Source: Poa pratensis
Taxonomy: Eukaryota; Streptophyta; Magnoliopsida; Poales; Poaceae
Assembly: GCA_947311845.1 (NCBI GenBank)
Contig: CAMZMU010000107.1
Location: 39,292,588-39,356,587, forward strand
DNA length: 64,000 nt
Direction: 5' to 3'
Notes under the pieces: generated by a model
Database searches by the model: none
The model's input: only the letters and a program-made list of their open reading frames with translations
Told to the model about the DNA's origin: nothing
Shown here: positions 36,083-49,165 of the stretch, piece by piece
How the letters are laid out: every line of letters begins with the position of its first letter
Numbering within the stretch: position 1 is the stretch's first letter
Program-made: the position numbers and the translations under genes

Positions 36083-39000
36083 AAAACGACCTTAGGATTA
36101 AAACCCTTTTTGGAGACTTGTAGGTTGGTAAGACTATATGAAGTTATCTTATCTAAACTATATCTTCATACAACTATGATGGTTATTCACTTGTGAATAC
36201 TACTGTTATACCTGTATAGATTTTCTTACTCGACTAGAGTAAACCTTCTTGACTATTCTTTTATAGGTACTTATCTATCTTATTTGTTTTCAACTTGGCA
36301 TGACAAGTTTGAACCTATATTCTACTAGCTAGTATTCCAAATAGATTACATCCAAGTCAGTGTTACCTATGAGGTATCATTGATAACACCATCCTATGAA
36401 GACATGTGTTGAAGTAGAACCCTATCGTAAGTTTGTGGAGGATGAAGTCAGGAGATGTATCATGGTGGTAAAGAAGCATCGTATTAAAGTATGGTAATTA
36501 TAGAGAAAATTCCAATACCCTAAAGTTTCATTTCAAAGAAGATCCACTCAAGTATAGTATAGAGTATTAAGGAAATTAGGAGATGGCACAAGCAATGAAG
36601 GAAGCTACAGTACTACTTATGGTGTACGATCAGCAATTATATGAAGGATCCAGAGATGTTAGGAGACGTTGTTCAAGCCAAATGGAGGATTCAGTCTACA
36701 TGAAGTTTAGTTCTGTACGTAACCAAGTCAGCCCACAACTACTCTCTGAGTACTTTGTCTTAGTTTATTCCATTGCAAATGGGCAATTGGGGTAACAACT
36801 GAGTCAAAGAGTTGTTAGATTAGGACTATAAGGTGATATATAAACCTATCTTGTAGTGTATAGCATCTAAGCCTGGGTACTTTTGAGATGTTTTTACTCA
36901 GAGTACTATTTATTTTACGGGCTTATGTTGCATGTTTGCTATATAATTGTATTCGGATTTATCGGTTCTTATTGGATTTTTGATTGGCTAGATTGGTACT
37001 TAAAGTTAGAATTTGATGTACAATGGCATGATTGTCACATTGAGTTCTTTTCTTGATGTTACTAATCTAGAGGTAGATAGGATTAGTGTGAGGGAGAGAC
37101 GAGTTACTAGCAAGATGAGGCAGCAATGCAAGCCTAGGAAGGGAAGGAAGTCCAGAAGACGGAAGCCAAAGAATATACTGATGTCGAATGTGAAGAGTGT
37201 CACCTCATATTTGGATATGGAGGCGTATTCCACCAGTACACAGAAGGAGGGACGAACGAAGTAAGTTTGACCAAGAGTATAAGAATAAGTTGGATGAAGT
37301 TTTAAGGAAGAAGACGTCCGGAAAGCTACATGAAGAGGCATTACCAAGAAGGAAGGTTATGAAGTTTTTTGTATATCATGACATGAAGTCTTTACATGGA
37401 AGTCCAAGCTCATCGTTGAAGAAGTACATTATGGAGAATACCTATGGATTTGTGGGAAGAAGAATTGATGGAGCAATAAGGAGATATTGATACTACTTGG
37501 ATCGAGTTTGAAAATAAGTTTAGGAACACTTATGTGTCTAAAAGTAGCATAGCTTGAAGATAAAGGAGTAGGAAGACAAAAACAACAAGGATATTTCAAG
37601 TTATGATAGAATACATGGAAGGTTGATTATCTATTCTGAAGCATACCAGAGACGGAAGCGGAGAAATTAACCGCCAAATAAGACTTCATGATTTGAGAGC
37701 GAACATTTACAAGGAAATAACTTGGTATTGGATACACAGATTACAAAGAGTGGATGAGAAAGTCATCTGAGAAATGATGATAAGTCACTAAGGGATGAGT
37801 AAAGTGAAGTACTTGGATGGCAACACGTTAATATTTCAGAAATGACATATCAACCATCTCATCAAGTGCAATTACAGAGTCCAATATTATAGAGATCATT
37901 AGAACCATGGGAGAAGAGTTTTGTTTAGTCATGGATTGTCGACAACCCAAGAAGGTGAACGAATTTGGACAAAAGTACCCCAAATATATGATGCCAAGGT
38001 ACTAGAGTCACAGGTACATATAGAGTAATGGTGGAGAAAGAGGTGTTATCTAGAGGATTGACGTCCAAGAGATAACCACTCAGATGGAGGACACATCAAG
38101 GCGAGATTGCAGAGTTACAGGGTCAAACAAGTCACGACTGTGTGGAACCAGTCTACAACATCATACATGAAGGAGATGAGATGTCAGCCAAGGTTTACAT
38201 TGATGATCAACATCCTATTCAAGTTTGAATTTAAGATAGCATCTCATGCACAAGTTTATGTGTGCGATTCTTTTCTTGAGACCATGGATAAGCCAACTGT
38301 TATGCTAGCCATAGTGAGTATCCAATTTACCGGAAGATCTTATTGGTTGTTCACAACATGGTGGACGTACCACTTGTTCTTCGGGAAACTGTTGGATATA
38401 AAGAAGTAGTTAATACATATTCTACCGGAGGACAATACTGGGTATTCACAACATGGTGGATATACCATGTGTTCTTCTTCGTGAGACCAGGAGTCTCATA
38501 TGGTGGAAGTATGATCAGAAAGGTGGATTATGAAGTTCCTTGAATGGAACTGACTGAGTGCAACTTGAGTGACATAAGATCAAAATGAATGAAGTCTAAG
38601 GGAAGTCCAAGGGGAGAGTGAACAAGATACTCAATAGCACCTCGAAGAAGATAACGCGAAGTTTAGAAGGAATGCCTTTACTGAGATAGTGTTGAACTTA
38701 TGACTAATGCTCTAGAAGTTCTTTGAGAGAAATGAGCATTGTTAGAAATCCCTACAAGATCCTGAAGTCAAAGAGTAGTCGAGATTTGGAGGTTGAAAGT
38801 CACAAGGGTCCATTGGTCAAAGGAGCTATGACTAGAGGACCTAAAGGAGATTGAACTGAAGACAAGGCTCCAAGGGGATTGATAACAGAATGATTTGTAA
38901 CCTAATTACAAGAACTTAAGGAGGAGACAGAGTAATCATAGTTGGATAGACAAGTATGCCTAACCCTTTTGGAGGAACCAGATCCCTAAGGCAGAATTAT

Positions 39001-39421
39001 GTTCTATATGGCATGTAAAAGATAGTTATGTCAAAGGTTCTGGAGAACCATCAGAATAAAGTTTCTTAGTCTTCAGATTATAAGGAAGTATAGAAACGTC
39101 CATATCTGAAGATCTTATAAGGATGTAGAAGAGGATCCTCGACACATGACGAGATAGCCAAGGTAATACGAGGAGTCTGAATTGGATGATGTAAGAGACA
39201 TGAAGGATCAGTAAGATCATTTGGAAAATGATAAGTTTAGCAATGAAAGTCGAGCGAGGAATAGTAAGACTCAATGGAGGATGGAGAAAAGTATTTTGGA
39301 CAAGGATCACTTAAGTCAATGTCCACGACATACATGAATTTGAGAGAATCAACATATGTGGAAGTTTTTTCTTATCTATTCTCCGCGAGAGATGTTGAAA
39401 CTTCGGGACGAAGTTTAGTTT

Positions 39422-39434
39422 AAGGGGGAGAGGA
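39422..39434 (+). promoter_or_regulatory. Polypurine tract of element C
   Basis: Thirteen purines (AAGGGGGAGAGGA) directly abutting the 3' LTR start at 39435, the expected primer for plus-strand DNA synthesis. Confidence 0.9.
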
Positions 39435-42400
39435 TGCAATAGCCCACAGTTTAGTGAGTCAGAAGGGTAGAAATAGAATATGTGCATTTGCATAGCATGC
39501 ATCTGAAAATACAGGAAATTTTGGCGCGTTAAATTAAACGATGCAAAGTGATCGATGTTTCTCTCGACTCGATGAGTTAGGGTTTAGATCATCGTGTTGA
39601 GTGGGATAAACTTCGACATGATCTTTATAGCTAACTAGAAACTAGGAGTATCTGTCGAGTCACTCCAGAATTTGACATGACCTTTTCTAAATCTCTAAAA
39701 CTTTGAGCACAATTCAGGATCTGACAATATATATATAACACAAAGAGAGCATAGATACAATCATTCCATCTCTTTCGATATCTATGATCATATCATTACA
39801 TCATTCATCCAAATATCATCCCTCAAGAATGAATGTATCACCCCAATTCATCCTTTTATCTTACACACATTGTATCATCTCAAATACAAATTAGGAATCA
39901 TTGTCCAAGTCTATTTGGACACATCAAATGGAAGATTATACAAGTCCAAACTTTACAAGTTTAAATGAAATTGAAAGAATAATTAATATTACATCTTTAA
40001 TCGAATATGTACATATCTCATCCAAAAAGAAAGGAAGATTACAAGAGAATAAAAGAAATTCCAAAACGAAATCATAAACTAGATCTTCACACCATTTGGA
40101 CCTTCTCAACTTATCTTGATCTTCTTATCTTCCAAATCTTATTCTTGATCCCTGCACATCAACAAATGAAGAAGAACAGAAAGAAAGGAATTAAGCAAGT
40201 ATCTGTTCTTATCAACTTCTCCAGAAATTGTGAAATTCAAGAGTTTTGTGCTACGTAAAGAAAATGGAAGCAAGGTTGGCCCCTTTGTGGACAAATTCTT
40301 TCTACATACATGAAGCAATTGGAAATCATCTAAAAATAAACTATGTGAAATTCAAAGGCCTTGTGATATATAGAAGTATTTGGTAACAAGCCTTGCAACC
40401 TTGTTAACATATTTCTTTTGTATGCATAAAAGCAATTGAATGTCATATAAAAATAAGCCAATACATAAAGAAGGTTCTTATAATTAAAATGTATGCCTTA
40501 CCATAAGGGTGAGGCAACTTTGTGTTGGAATACGACGTGTGGATATTAGGAACTTGCCCTAATACCCATATGTTGACTAGAGGGATTTTATCTAAGACAG
40601 CAATGGATCGGGGATCAACTTTGGGTCATTTGGATCATCTAGAGGCAAATAGGCAGCAAGGAGAAGAAGGCAACGTTGATCCATTTGAGCACACAACAAA
40701 GGCAACATGGGCAAAGACAAATAGTATTGATCCAATTCTCTTTAGTCAACAAAGCAACATCTTTGCATCCCTCTAATCTAGTCAACTTCCTACCAAAGCA
40801 AAACCACAATTAAATTGTTCTCTATTGGTATCAAGAACCACTAAGAACAAAGCCCACATGGAAATGGAAATGTTTTCCAATGATATTAATTAGCAAAAAA
40901 GGAAATAAGCCAAATGTTAAAGGCCACAAATCTGAAATTGAAAGCCCACATGATCACCACCCATAATTTGAAAAGCCACCAATTTCTCACAAGCCCACAT
41001 AAGAGAGAAGACAAACCAGCCCATCTAGTGACTAAAGCCACTTGGCTTGCTCAAGAATAAATCCTACAAGGGATAAGATCAATGACCATTCATCTCTATC
41101 CATAAGGAAAATATCTAACTTAACTTCAATCCCAAGTAATGAAAAGCTTGCTATGGATAAGAATGCCACATAGGAGAGCTATCCACAAGCAAAATATCTA
41201 AGTTTACTTGAACCCAAGGTAATGAAAAGCTTGAGTAGATGAGCATGCCACATATGATAGTTATCCACAAACAAAATATCTACTTCAACTTGAACCTCAA
41301 GTAATGCCTATGCATAAGAACATGACAACAAGTAGCTTACTCACCCTTGCAAAGCAAGAGTCACCTAGTTGTGTGTCACCACCACAACAATCACCAAGAT
41401 GTATAAAAGAACAGGCCAGCCACACAAGTAAATGGATTTTGCTCACAAACACATTTCCTTCAAACAGCCATTCACAAATTTCGCAGCAACCTCAACACAC
41501 CCATTTTCATAGCCATCCGAGCACACAGCTCATACAGTTCCACCTGTTCTTCATCAAGAACAACCACAACCAAGCACCACCAATAGAGATTACTCAAACC
41601 CATCCACCACAAGCCATTTCAGCTAGCAAAATACACTCTAGGAAAATTGAAGCAGCAAGGAGGAGACGGTAGAACCATAAGGAGCAGCGAGGAGGAGACG
41701 GTAGAACCATAAGAAGCAGCGAGGAGGAGACGGTTGAACCTTTAGAAGCAAGATCAGAGCTCTTCCGTAGCTCTAACTGCTCAGCAACAGCAGGTTGATT
41801 CATAAGTGCTAGTGAGAGGCTAAGCTGGTTCTGTAAATGACAGAATCCTGCTAGAGTGATTAATTTTAGCATCTGTTCTTAACAGAGCCTTGCACAGCAA
41901 GGTGGGGTGCTGTAGAAAATTGGTTTGCAAGGCAGAGTACTTCTGTTCTGTGCAAGAAATAGGACAGAGAGATGAAAGGAAGTGAAGTTGAGTGCTTTAG
42001 CATTTGTTTGAGCATCTAAGCGTGGGAAGGGAATAGTTTTAGTGTAGCATCTGTCCTTATCATTTTTATCAAAGCATCACACAAGGCAGTGAACCAGCAG
42101 AGCTGGAATAACTATGCCTATCACATCTGTACACTGAAAGAAGCACAAGAAAGCATAAAAAGGCTTCCCCACAATCTAAGCAAGCATATATCTGTTCTTA
42201 TCAGTTTCCTCAACGAGGAGCTATCCATGAATACATCTCTAAGTCACTCTAATTACCCTTCAACTAGATATCAACTAGGAGGATAAAAAGTAGTACTCTC
42301 AGATCTGCATAGAGTTGCTATGCATAAATCATCACAGAGATTAAAAGCCACACACTAGTATCTGCTCTTATCCAAATATTATGCCTCAGCCTTTGCATCA

Positions 42401-45400
42401 CAGGCCAGGGCCAAGAAATCAAGTGCCAGATCTGTTCTTATCAAATAAATAGCCCAATCTGTCCAGAAACATATTCCCTAAATCGTTCCAACAACTTTAG
42501 CATCACCAGATCATGCTTAGCATGAATCTGAGCACTGTGCACACTCAGAGGAGGCATCATAGTGAGCAAAGCATGCACACATATCAACCAAGCAAGCTAC
42601 TGATTCACCACAGTGATATGAACATGGTAATCCATTAGTCCATCAAGTTGTTCAGTGGAAATCATCCACCACAGCTAGCATGAATTAAATCATCTGCAAA
42701 TAGCACCAAATCCAGTGAAGCACACACGAGCTAGAATAGCTCATCACAATCACCTAAAATACAAAGTAGTACTTGGATTATACTTCGGTTCGAGACACTA
42801 GCTACTATTGGAGCTAGTTCGAGCAAGGAATCGAGGGGGCACAGAGGATAGAGAGAAGGAGGAGAGGGAGGCTATACCTGTCGACCTCGACCGTAGCTCT
42901 AGGGACGGCAGAGCAGTGTCTGCGCAACCCTAGAGGGGGTCGGAGGTTGAAGATGAACATCACCAGAAGAGGCGAGCACGCCATGCTCAGCATGCATGGC
43001 GTGGGGGAGAGGCACCACCAAGGCGCCCTATGCTCGAAGCCGAGCGCAGGAGCGAGGCGGCGCGGCAAGGCCACGGCGAGCACCAACAACCTAGCGGGAC
43101 AGTAGGGTTGCGCTTGGGCACCATCCCGCCGGCGTCGAGATTGAGGTAGACGACACGGAGGCGAGGAAGAGCCGGTGGTCGAGCAGAAGCTCGAGGAGAA
43201 GCAGCCGGAGCGTGGGAGCCAGGGGAACGGCGCCGGCAACCCGAGCCATGGCGGCTAGGGTTAGGGTTGCCGGGGAAGTCGATTCGGGCACGGTCGGGCA
43301 CCACAGCGGCGGGGAATCGAAGGAGGAGAGGCGGCGGAGCAGCGCCAGGGCGTGGCGGCGCCGGAGCCGGCCGGCAACGGCCGGGGCAGAGGGTGGCGAC
43401 GGCGGCGACGCGCACGGGAGAGAGAGCAGAGGAGGGGATCGAGTACGGGAGAGAGAGAGAGCAGCTGGGTCGGGTTCGACCCAGTAGTTAGTTGGGCTCG
43501 GCCCAATTGGTTGGGTTTGAACCACTCCAACCCATTAGGCTCTAGGGCATTTTAGTAATTTACCAAATCAAAATTATTCAAATTTAAATGAATTTTAACA
43601 CCATTATGAAGATCACAAAAATCAACTAAAAATATGAAACACACTATACAAAATATGAGGAATTTTACTGTTAATTTTAATTGAATTTTTGAAAAGTATT
43701 TCATGGATGAAAATTCAATGATCCTTAAGTGGAAATGATTTGAAATTCCTTTTCAAAAACTATTTTGCTACAATAGAATAATATGGGAAAATAAAGTATT
43801 GAAGTTCAATATATATTGAACTATTTGAATATAATCACTTTAAAATTTATTCCTCATGAAAATTGTTGTCAAACTCTTTAAATAATTTAAAACTCTCAAG
43901 CACTCGAAAAGTCTTAAAATCCACCACATGGGAATTTTGAGGGTAACGATGCATCTCATGATTATGCATAATAGCATTCTGCTAGAGTTTTTCAGTAGTC
44001 CTTATCAGGATTACTTTGCTATTTTCAGATTCGGGGTTTTACCGCAAACCCTAGAACCCCGAAGAGTTGAACGGCCATTTCTACCACAGGCAAGTTCATT
44101 CTTGCATATCCTTATTGAACTATTTTATAAAAACTATTTTCAAAAACCTATTATTATCATTGCATTGAAAAAGAAAAAACTATTTTCGAATGATGTGAAT
44201 TGCTATATATATATTGTTTGGCTGGCAATGGAACCACGGTTTGATGTTGTGGTGGAGGTTCCATTGTACGGGAAAGTATATACCTAGGATTAATTACCAA
44301 TGTCACAGTGATCCTAGCACCGTATTGACGCGTTTACCATGAGATCTGCTATGGACGGTAAAAGTCAGCCGTATCTTCTCTCGTTCACATATCCTCGGCA
44401 GACTATTACCTGGTTGGTTCCGTTGTGGCGGACAACAGCGTGGGAGCGCATACCTTCCCCACCCGACGGGGTGATTTGGAATAGGAGCTCGGGAGTGGTG
44501 ACGAGCGGTCATTGTACCGGCTGGGTCATAAGGGGTGGATATGTGTTGTGCGGAGGGGGCGGTGATTGGATTTGGACTCAAACCTGGCCCCATACCATGG
44601 AAGTGTGGACGGGCTTGCAACCCGGAAAGGCAACAAGGCTGGGTTTCTCTCGTGGGTAAAGTTACGCAGCTCTGCAGAGTCAACAACAGAAATTGTGGCA
44701 GTCACATCCGTGTTCCCGGAAGGAACTACAGACCGCAGCGGGAAAGGCATCCCAAGTGATGACTATAAACCCGTGGAGACTGTGGGCATAGTTTTCTGAA
44801 ATAAAACTTGACATTTGAAGAAATGTTTTCCAAAAACTTGCATTATGCCTACGACCGTTGGTCATGGCAGTAGTAGTGCATAAAACACCTTATCGCCTAT
44901 AAGTTGAACTTGCTGAGTAACGCTCGTGTTGCTCACCCTTTCCTCCATTGACCCCCTGCTTAGACTTTTGGAGACATCCAAGGAGATGATAGATATCCGT
45001 GACGACGATGAGAAGGTCTTCAACAAGCAGTCCAAACCTACCGGGTGGAGCTTGAAGGAGCCAACTGCTACTTTCACCAACAGAAGGATGACGACAACCT
45101 TGTCCAGGTGTACATGACGACAACACTGCCGATGGAGGAGACAACATCATTTTGGAAGAGTACAACCTAGATAAAGATATTCCAGATGGATTAGAGTAGG
45201 GCTTGACAACAGCAGTAGTGGAATAGGAATTGGAGATAGAGCTGATATCCAGTTTAGTGATACGACTTGGATCTTTTTGGTGTTTCATTTGCAAGAGACT
45301 TCTTCCATGTTAAAGAGGTTCTCAAGATTTTGTATTGAATAGAGTTGTAATCCTATAGTGTTACCTTGGACCAGCTATGTTTCTGTTGTACTAATCTGAG

Positions 45401-45490
45401 GGATGTAATATTTACGGATAGGTCCTTCTGTAAGTATTATATCAACGACTTGTGCACTACAACATGCAGTGGTGTGCTAGGGTCACCGCA
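39435..45490 (+). repeat. 3' LTR of element C, uninterrupted 6056 bp
   Basis: Starts TGCAATAGCCCACAG (5' copy TGTAATACCCC) and ends GGTCACCGCA before the ATATG duplication. Serves as the reference for the intact LTR. Contains the 32-bp triplication (41652-41747), a GC-rich segment (42830-43480) and several copies of an ATCTGTTCTTATCA motif. Confidence 0.92.
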
Positions 45491-45789
45491 ATATGACCCT
45501 GGGTTTGAAGATAAAACATTATTAGGTATTTCTTATATTTCATAGAAGCTCATGTCGATTTCGCTGGAAGTGGGTCCGATTTGAACTACAAGTGTTGAAA
45601 ATTTTGATCGTGATTTTTCTGCAAAAATCACTTTTAGATCCACAGTATGTACTCTCTTTAAACATCTTTGGCGTTTTTTGTTGGAACAGATGTATGGTTA
45701 GGTTTAGGTTTGGGCTTATGGTTTACGATCACGGTTTAGGGTTAGGTTTAGCCACAACTAATTCAAAAAAATCAAAAAAAGGAAAACCT

Positions 45790-46657
45790 TTGCGTGGCGC
45801 CCTCTTACATGACCTAACACCTGCTGCTCCCGATGCTTTGCGATCGGGTTGAACTCCGGGCGAAAGCTCGCATGGACTATGGTCAATGCCGACGACGGCG
45901 GCGCCCTCAGGCGTCGTTCCCTTTCTTGATTGCGTCGTCGTGGAGCTATTCGACCTCGTCTAACGCGTGGTGGTTCCAAGTTCTCCGGGTGAAAACCTTT
46001 GCTCCTTCGTGAGCGGGCGGCGGTGACGGTCTCGTCACTACCTTGTTGGAGGCGCCGCTTTGGAGCCCTTGGCCAGCGCGGTGCAACGATTTCACGACGG
46101 ATGTGCGGATTGGCGTGTGGTCGTGGGCGGTGGATGTCGGGGCGGCGGCTCCGGAAGGTGGTGGTGCGTTGAGGCAGCGGCCTCGATCTCCCACGCTACG
46201 ACGGTTCTATGAGGCAGAACCGTTGCTTAGTGTGGGTTTGGGTGGCGACCTGGATGAAGACTGCTTGGGCAGAGGGTTCGTCGACCCGACTGGATCGTCT
46301 TTGGGCAATGCGAAGGTCGATCAGGTTGCTACACCAGGGTGGCGACCCTGGAACAGGTGGTTTTGGTGGCAACCTGGATGAAGACTGCGTGGGCAGAGGG
46401 TTCGTCGACCATGAGTGGATCACCTTCGGGCAATGCGAAGGTCGATCTGGTTGTTACGCGGGGCGGCGGCCCCGGATCAGGTGGTGTGTGTTGTGGCGTA
46501 TGTCGACTTGAGTCGTGTGGGCGGCGGGTCGCTTCGCTTGTGTCATTCTTTTGTACATATTATATGGTTTTTGGACCCGGTTTCCCTTATAAACTGGGTC
46601 AACTCTTTTCTATCTATTCGGGCGGTGGATACGACCACTTTATAGCTCAAAAAAAAC
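45790..46657 (+). mobile_element. GC-rich retro-fragment with poly-A-like end (LINE-like)
   Basis: GC-rich block with leader-like sequence, a duplicated 124-bp unit (46237-46484), then a T-rich segment (TATATGGTTTTTGGACCC) and an A-run at 46649-46656. The change from GC-rich body to T/A-rich tail resembles the 3' ends of 5'-truncated plant LINEs. No reverse transcriptase sequence is present. Confidence 0.5.
46237..46484. repeat. Tandem duplication, unit about 124 bp
   Basis: 46237-46360 and 46361-46484 share CCTGGATGAAGACTGC, GGGCAGAGGGTTCGTCGACC and GGGCAATGCGAAGGTCGATC with small substitutions. Confidence 0.85.
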
Positions 46658-46811
46658 TTATATTCCCAAAGTAATATCTTTAGAGCGATCATGACATATG
46701 TCGTCATATCGTGCGCATTTGGTATTGTAGATGTTGATATTTTGGTCTATAAAATTGGTCAAACTTTGAAAAGTTCGACTTTAAACAAAAATTGTATGCA
46801 TCCTAATTTTT

Positions 46812-46813
<2 letters not shown>

Positions 46814-46848
<35 letters not shown>
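46814..46848 (+). repeat. Homopolymer of 35 G
   Basis: Run of 35 consecutive G preceded by seven T and followed by TTGGGGAGGGGG. Could form G-quadruplexes. Such a run is also a common place for sequencing or assembly length error. Confidence 0.9.
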
Positions 46849-46850
<2 letters not shown>

Positions 46851-47120
46851 GGGGAGGGGGTGCATGTTCAAAAAAAGGAGCTATCAACGAGAACAATGTT
46901 TATCCAGTGTAGTACATTGTTTGAATGCCAACAATACAGAAAGAAAGAAAACACTAGATCGTTAATTTGCATGGATCAATAATCAATCATACATAATATA
47001 TTGAGCCGGTGCACGCACGTATGGCTTTATTGATGCGCCATGCAGGTGCGTGCAACATTTCGTTAACTCAAAATAAACCAGTGATGACTGATGTACGGTT
47101 GGTGGAAGCATTGGAATTCC

Positions 47121-47552
<432 letters not shown>

Positions 47553-47607
47553 CGATGGATGAGATTCGAGCTAGCTAGAGCAGATTCTTTTTCTTTGACG
47601 CACGTCG

Positions 47608-47613
47608 GGCCCA
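47608..47613 (-). promoter_or_regulatory. Site II (TGGGCC) element upstream of cytochrome c
   Basis: Minus-strand TGGGCC about 56 bases before the first ATG. Site II elements of this sequence, bound by TCP factors, are known to control plant cytochrome c and other respiratory-chain genes. A CCAATTGG sequence follows at about 47648. No clear TATA box is present, in line with housekeeping expression. Confidence 0.5.
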
Positions 47614-48019
47614 TTCTAACTTTAGGTTTGCCGGCCTGCCTGCCTGCCCAATTGGTTGGTTTGCAGCTAAATTAAGGACCGGCTCCGCGATACGCTCACG
47701 CGATCCGCTTATTCAGCAGGCTCGTCCATTTTCTTGTTTCAATATTCATTCTCAGCTCTCTCAGCTAAAAACGTGGACCGAGGTACTATCTTTCTTGTTT
47801 CTTATTTCCCGCCGGATCGATCATTTATTCACCGTATGTATCGTGGTACGAAAATGTTGATAAAAAACAACAATTGCTTCTGATTTCCCGGAACATTTTC
47901 TACTGATTATTGTCCCTCAACATAATCATGGGACGAGAATGTTGTTTAGAAAACATAGACAAAGAAAATTAGCCAACTTTTGTGCCTAGTCTCTCAGCTA
48001 TAGCTTAACTTTTATCGTT

Positions 48020-49165
48020 TTGCTGATTTTCGGTCGAATCCCACATCATCATTTCATCTCTCCCAAGTCAGTGACTGGGGAGAACCCTAACCTCCGCTCC
48101 CGTGCGGCTGCGCCTGGGCCGCCCCGAGGCGCCCAACGCCGCACGTGCAGTCCTCCGCACGCGCTTCCCCTCCACTCGCTGCCGCCAAACACGTCCCCAA
48201 GAAAACGCCTGTGTAGCGCGACGGCAGCATGGATCCTCGGCGTAGCGGCAGCGATTTGGAACTTGGCAGCGGCGCTCGTGGTCATCGACATCGGCGTGGT
48301 GACTCGGTCGCGGCTAGTCGCGCCCGTGGCTGCAGCTGGCGGCGGCAATGCATCACGTGGGGAATGTTGTTGCTCGTGTCTACCTTGGCTTCCGAAGTGG
48401 CTTCCAACTCGTGGAGGGCTTATCTAGACAGATCGGCGTCTCCGGTGGCTCGACCATGCTTATGGCCCGTCTGAGATGTGGAGGTCGGTCGGTGTAAGTC
48501 GGGCTCGACGAAGCTGACGACAACGACACCCGTGGTGTCGTTACTTTGTTGAAGGTTTCGTCGCCGTGAGTCACTCGTCTCCCAGATTTCCTGGGGATAC
48601 CCTAGATTTGGGTTTACCAGATAGGACGATAGAGACATACCGGTGTCGCACTCCCTCTTGGGGGCATTTTCCTAGAACACGGGATGTCTGGAGGGTTCTG
48701 TTTTGATGGAGCGGAGTTTATCTACGACGACAACGACGATGGGTGGCATCCATGACAGGCATGTCTGGAGGGTTCTGTTGATGGAGCAGAGTTTCATGGC
48801 GGCATGGTGCAGCGGGGACACAGCGACAGTCATGGCACAGAGGACTAGTGCAGGGTGGGGGCACAGTCTACTGCCAAGGTGGCATCGATGGCAGGCATGG
48901 CGAGAGTGTTCGCTTTTATCTATATGCTGGTGTTCGGTTGGCGGAAGATGGTGGAGGCGACATCCGAGTGTCTGCATAAGGAACTACCTCTAGAGTTGGT
49001 CGGGCATAAGCCTTCATTTTAATCCTTCCTTATGCTAGTTGTGGTGTTATTTGTTTTGGCTACTTCGACTTATATGTTCGTTTGTTGTAAGGCTTTTTGC
49101 TGGTTTTTGTTGACTAAATGAAATAAAAGCCATATGCATCTTTTCGATACAGAGGTTGAGGCTTT
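48020..49165 (+). mobile_element. GC-rich retro-fragment with LINE-like 3' tail
   Basis: No gene recognised. The body (48060-49000) is GC-rich with overlapping short frames, and contains two similar ACGACGATGGGTGGCATC/TGTCTGGAGGGTTCTG stretches (48686-48780). The tail (49020-49165) is T-rich, with TTTTTGTTGACTAAATGAAATAAAAG and CATCTTTTCGATACAGAGG, a pattern I associate with 3' ends of Triticeae LINE-type sequences. The 5' part and reverse transcriptase are absent. Confidence 0.4.

Larger units (their letters stand above)
36069..39434 (+). other. Internal domain of element C, no intact coding sequence
   Basis: 3366 bp between the LTRs, AT-rich and purine-rich on the plus strand. Short scattered frames (for example 36583-36795, 37013-37264, 38107-38409) show no gag, protease, RT or integrase motif I can recognise. 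The purine bias of the coding-like strand could reflect a long-dead gypsy polyprotein. Confidence 0.75.
25540..45490 (+). mobile_element. Complete non-coding long-LTR retrotransposon (LARD-like element C)
   Basis: A 19,951-bp element with a perfect 5-bp target duplication ATATG (25535-25539, 45491-45495). It has a 5' LTR (25540-36068, interrupted by a 4.47 kb solo LTR), a primer site (36071-36082), an internal domain of 3.37 kb, a polypurine tract (39422-39434) and a 3' LTR (39435-45490, 6056 bp). Without the nested insertion the 5' LTR is 6059 bp. The internal domain has no intact gag or pol, so it must have been moved in trans. Very long LTRs plus a roughly 3.4 kb non-coding core is the definition of a large retrotransposon derivative (LARD, as described in barley for Sukkula). 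Family identity not verified. Confidence 0.92.
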
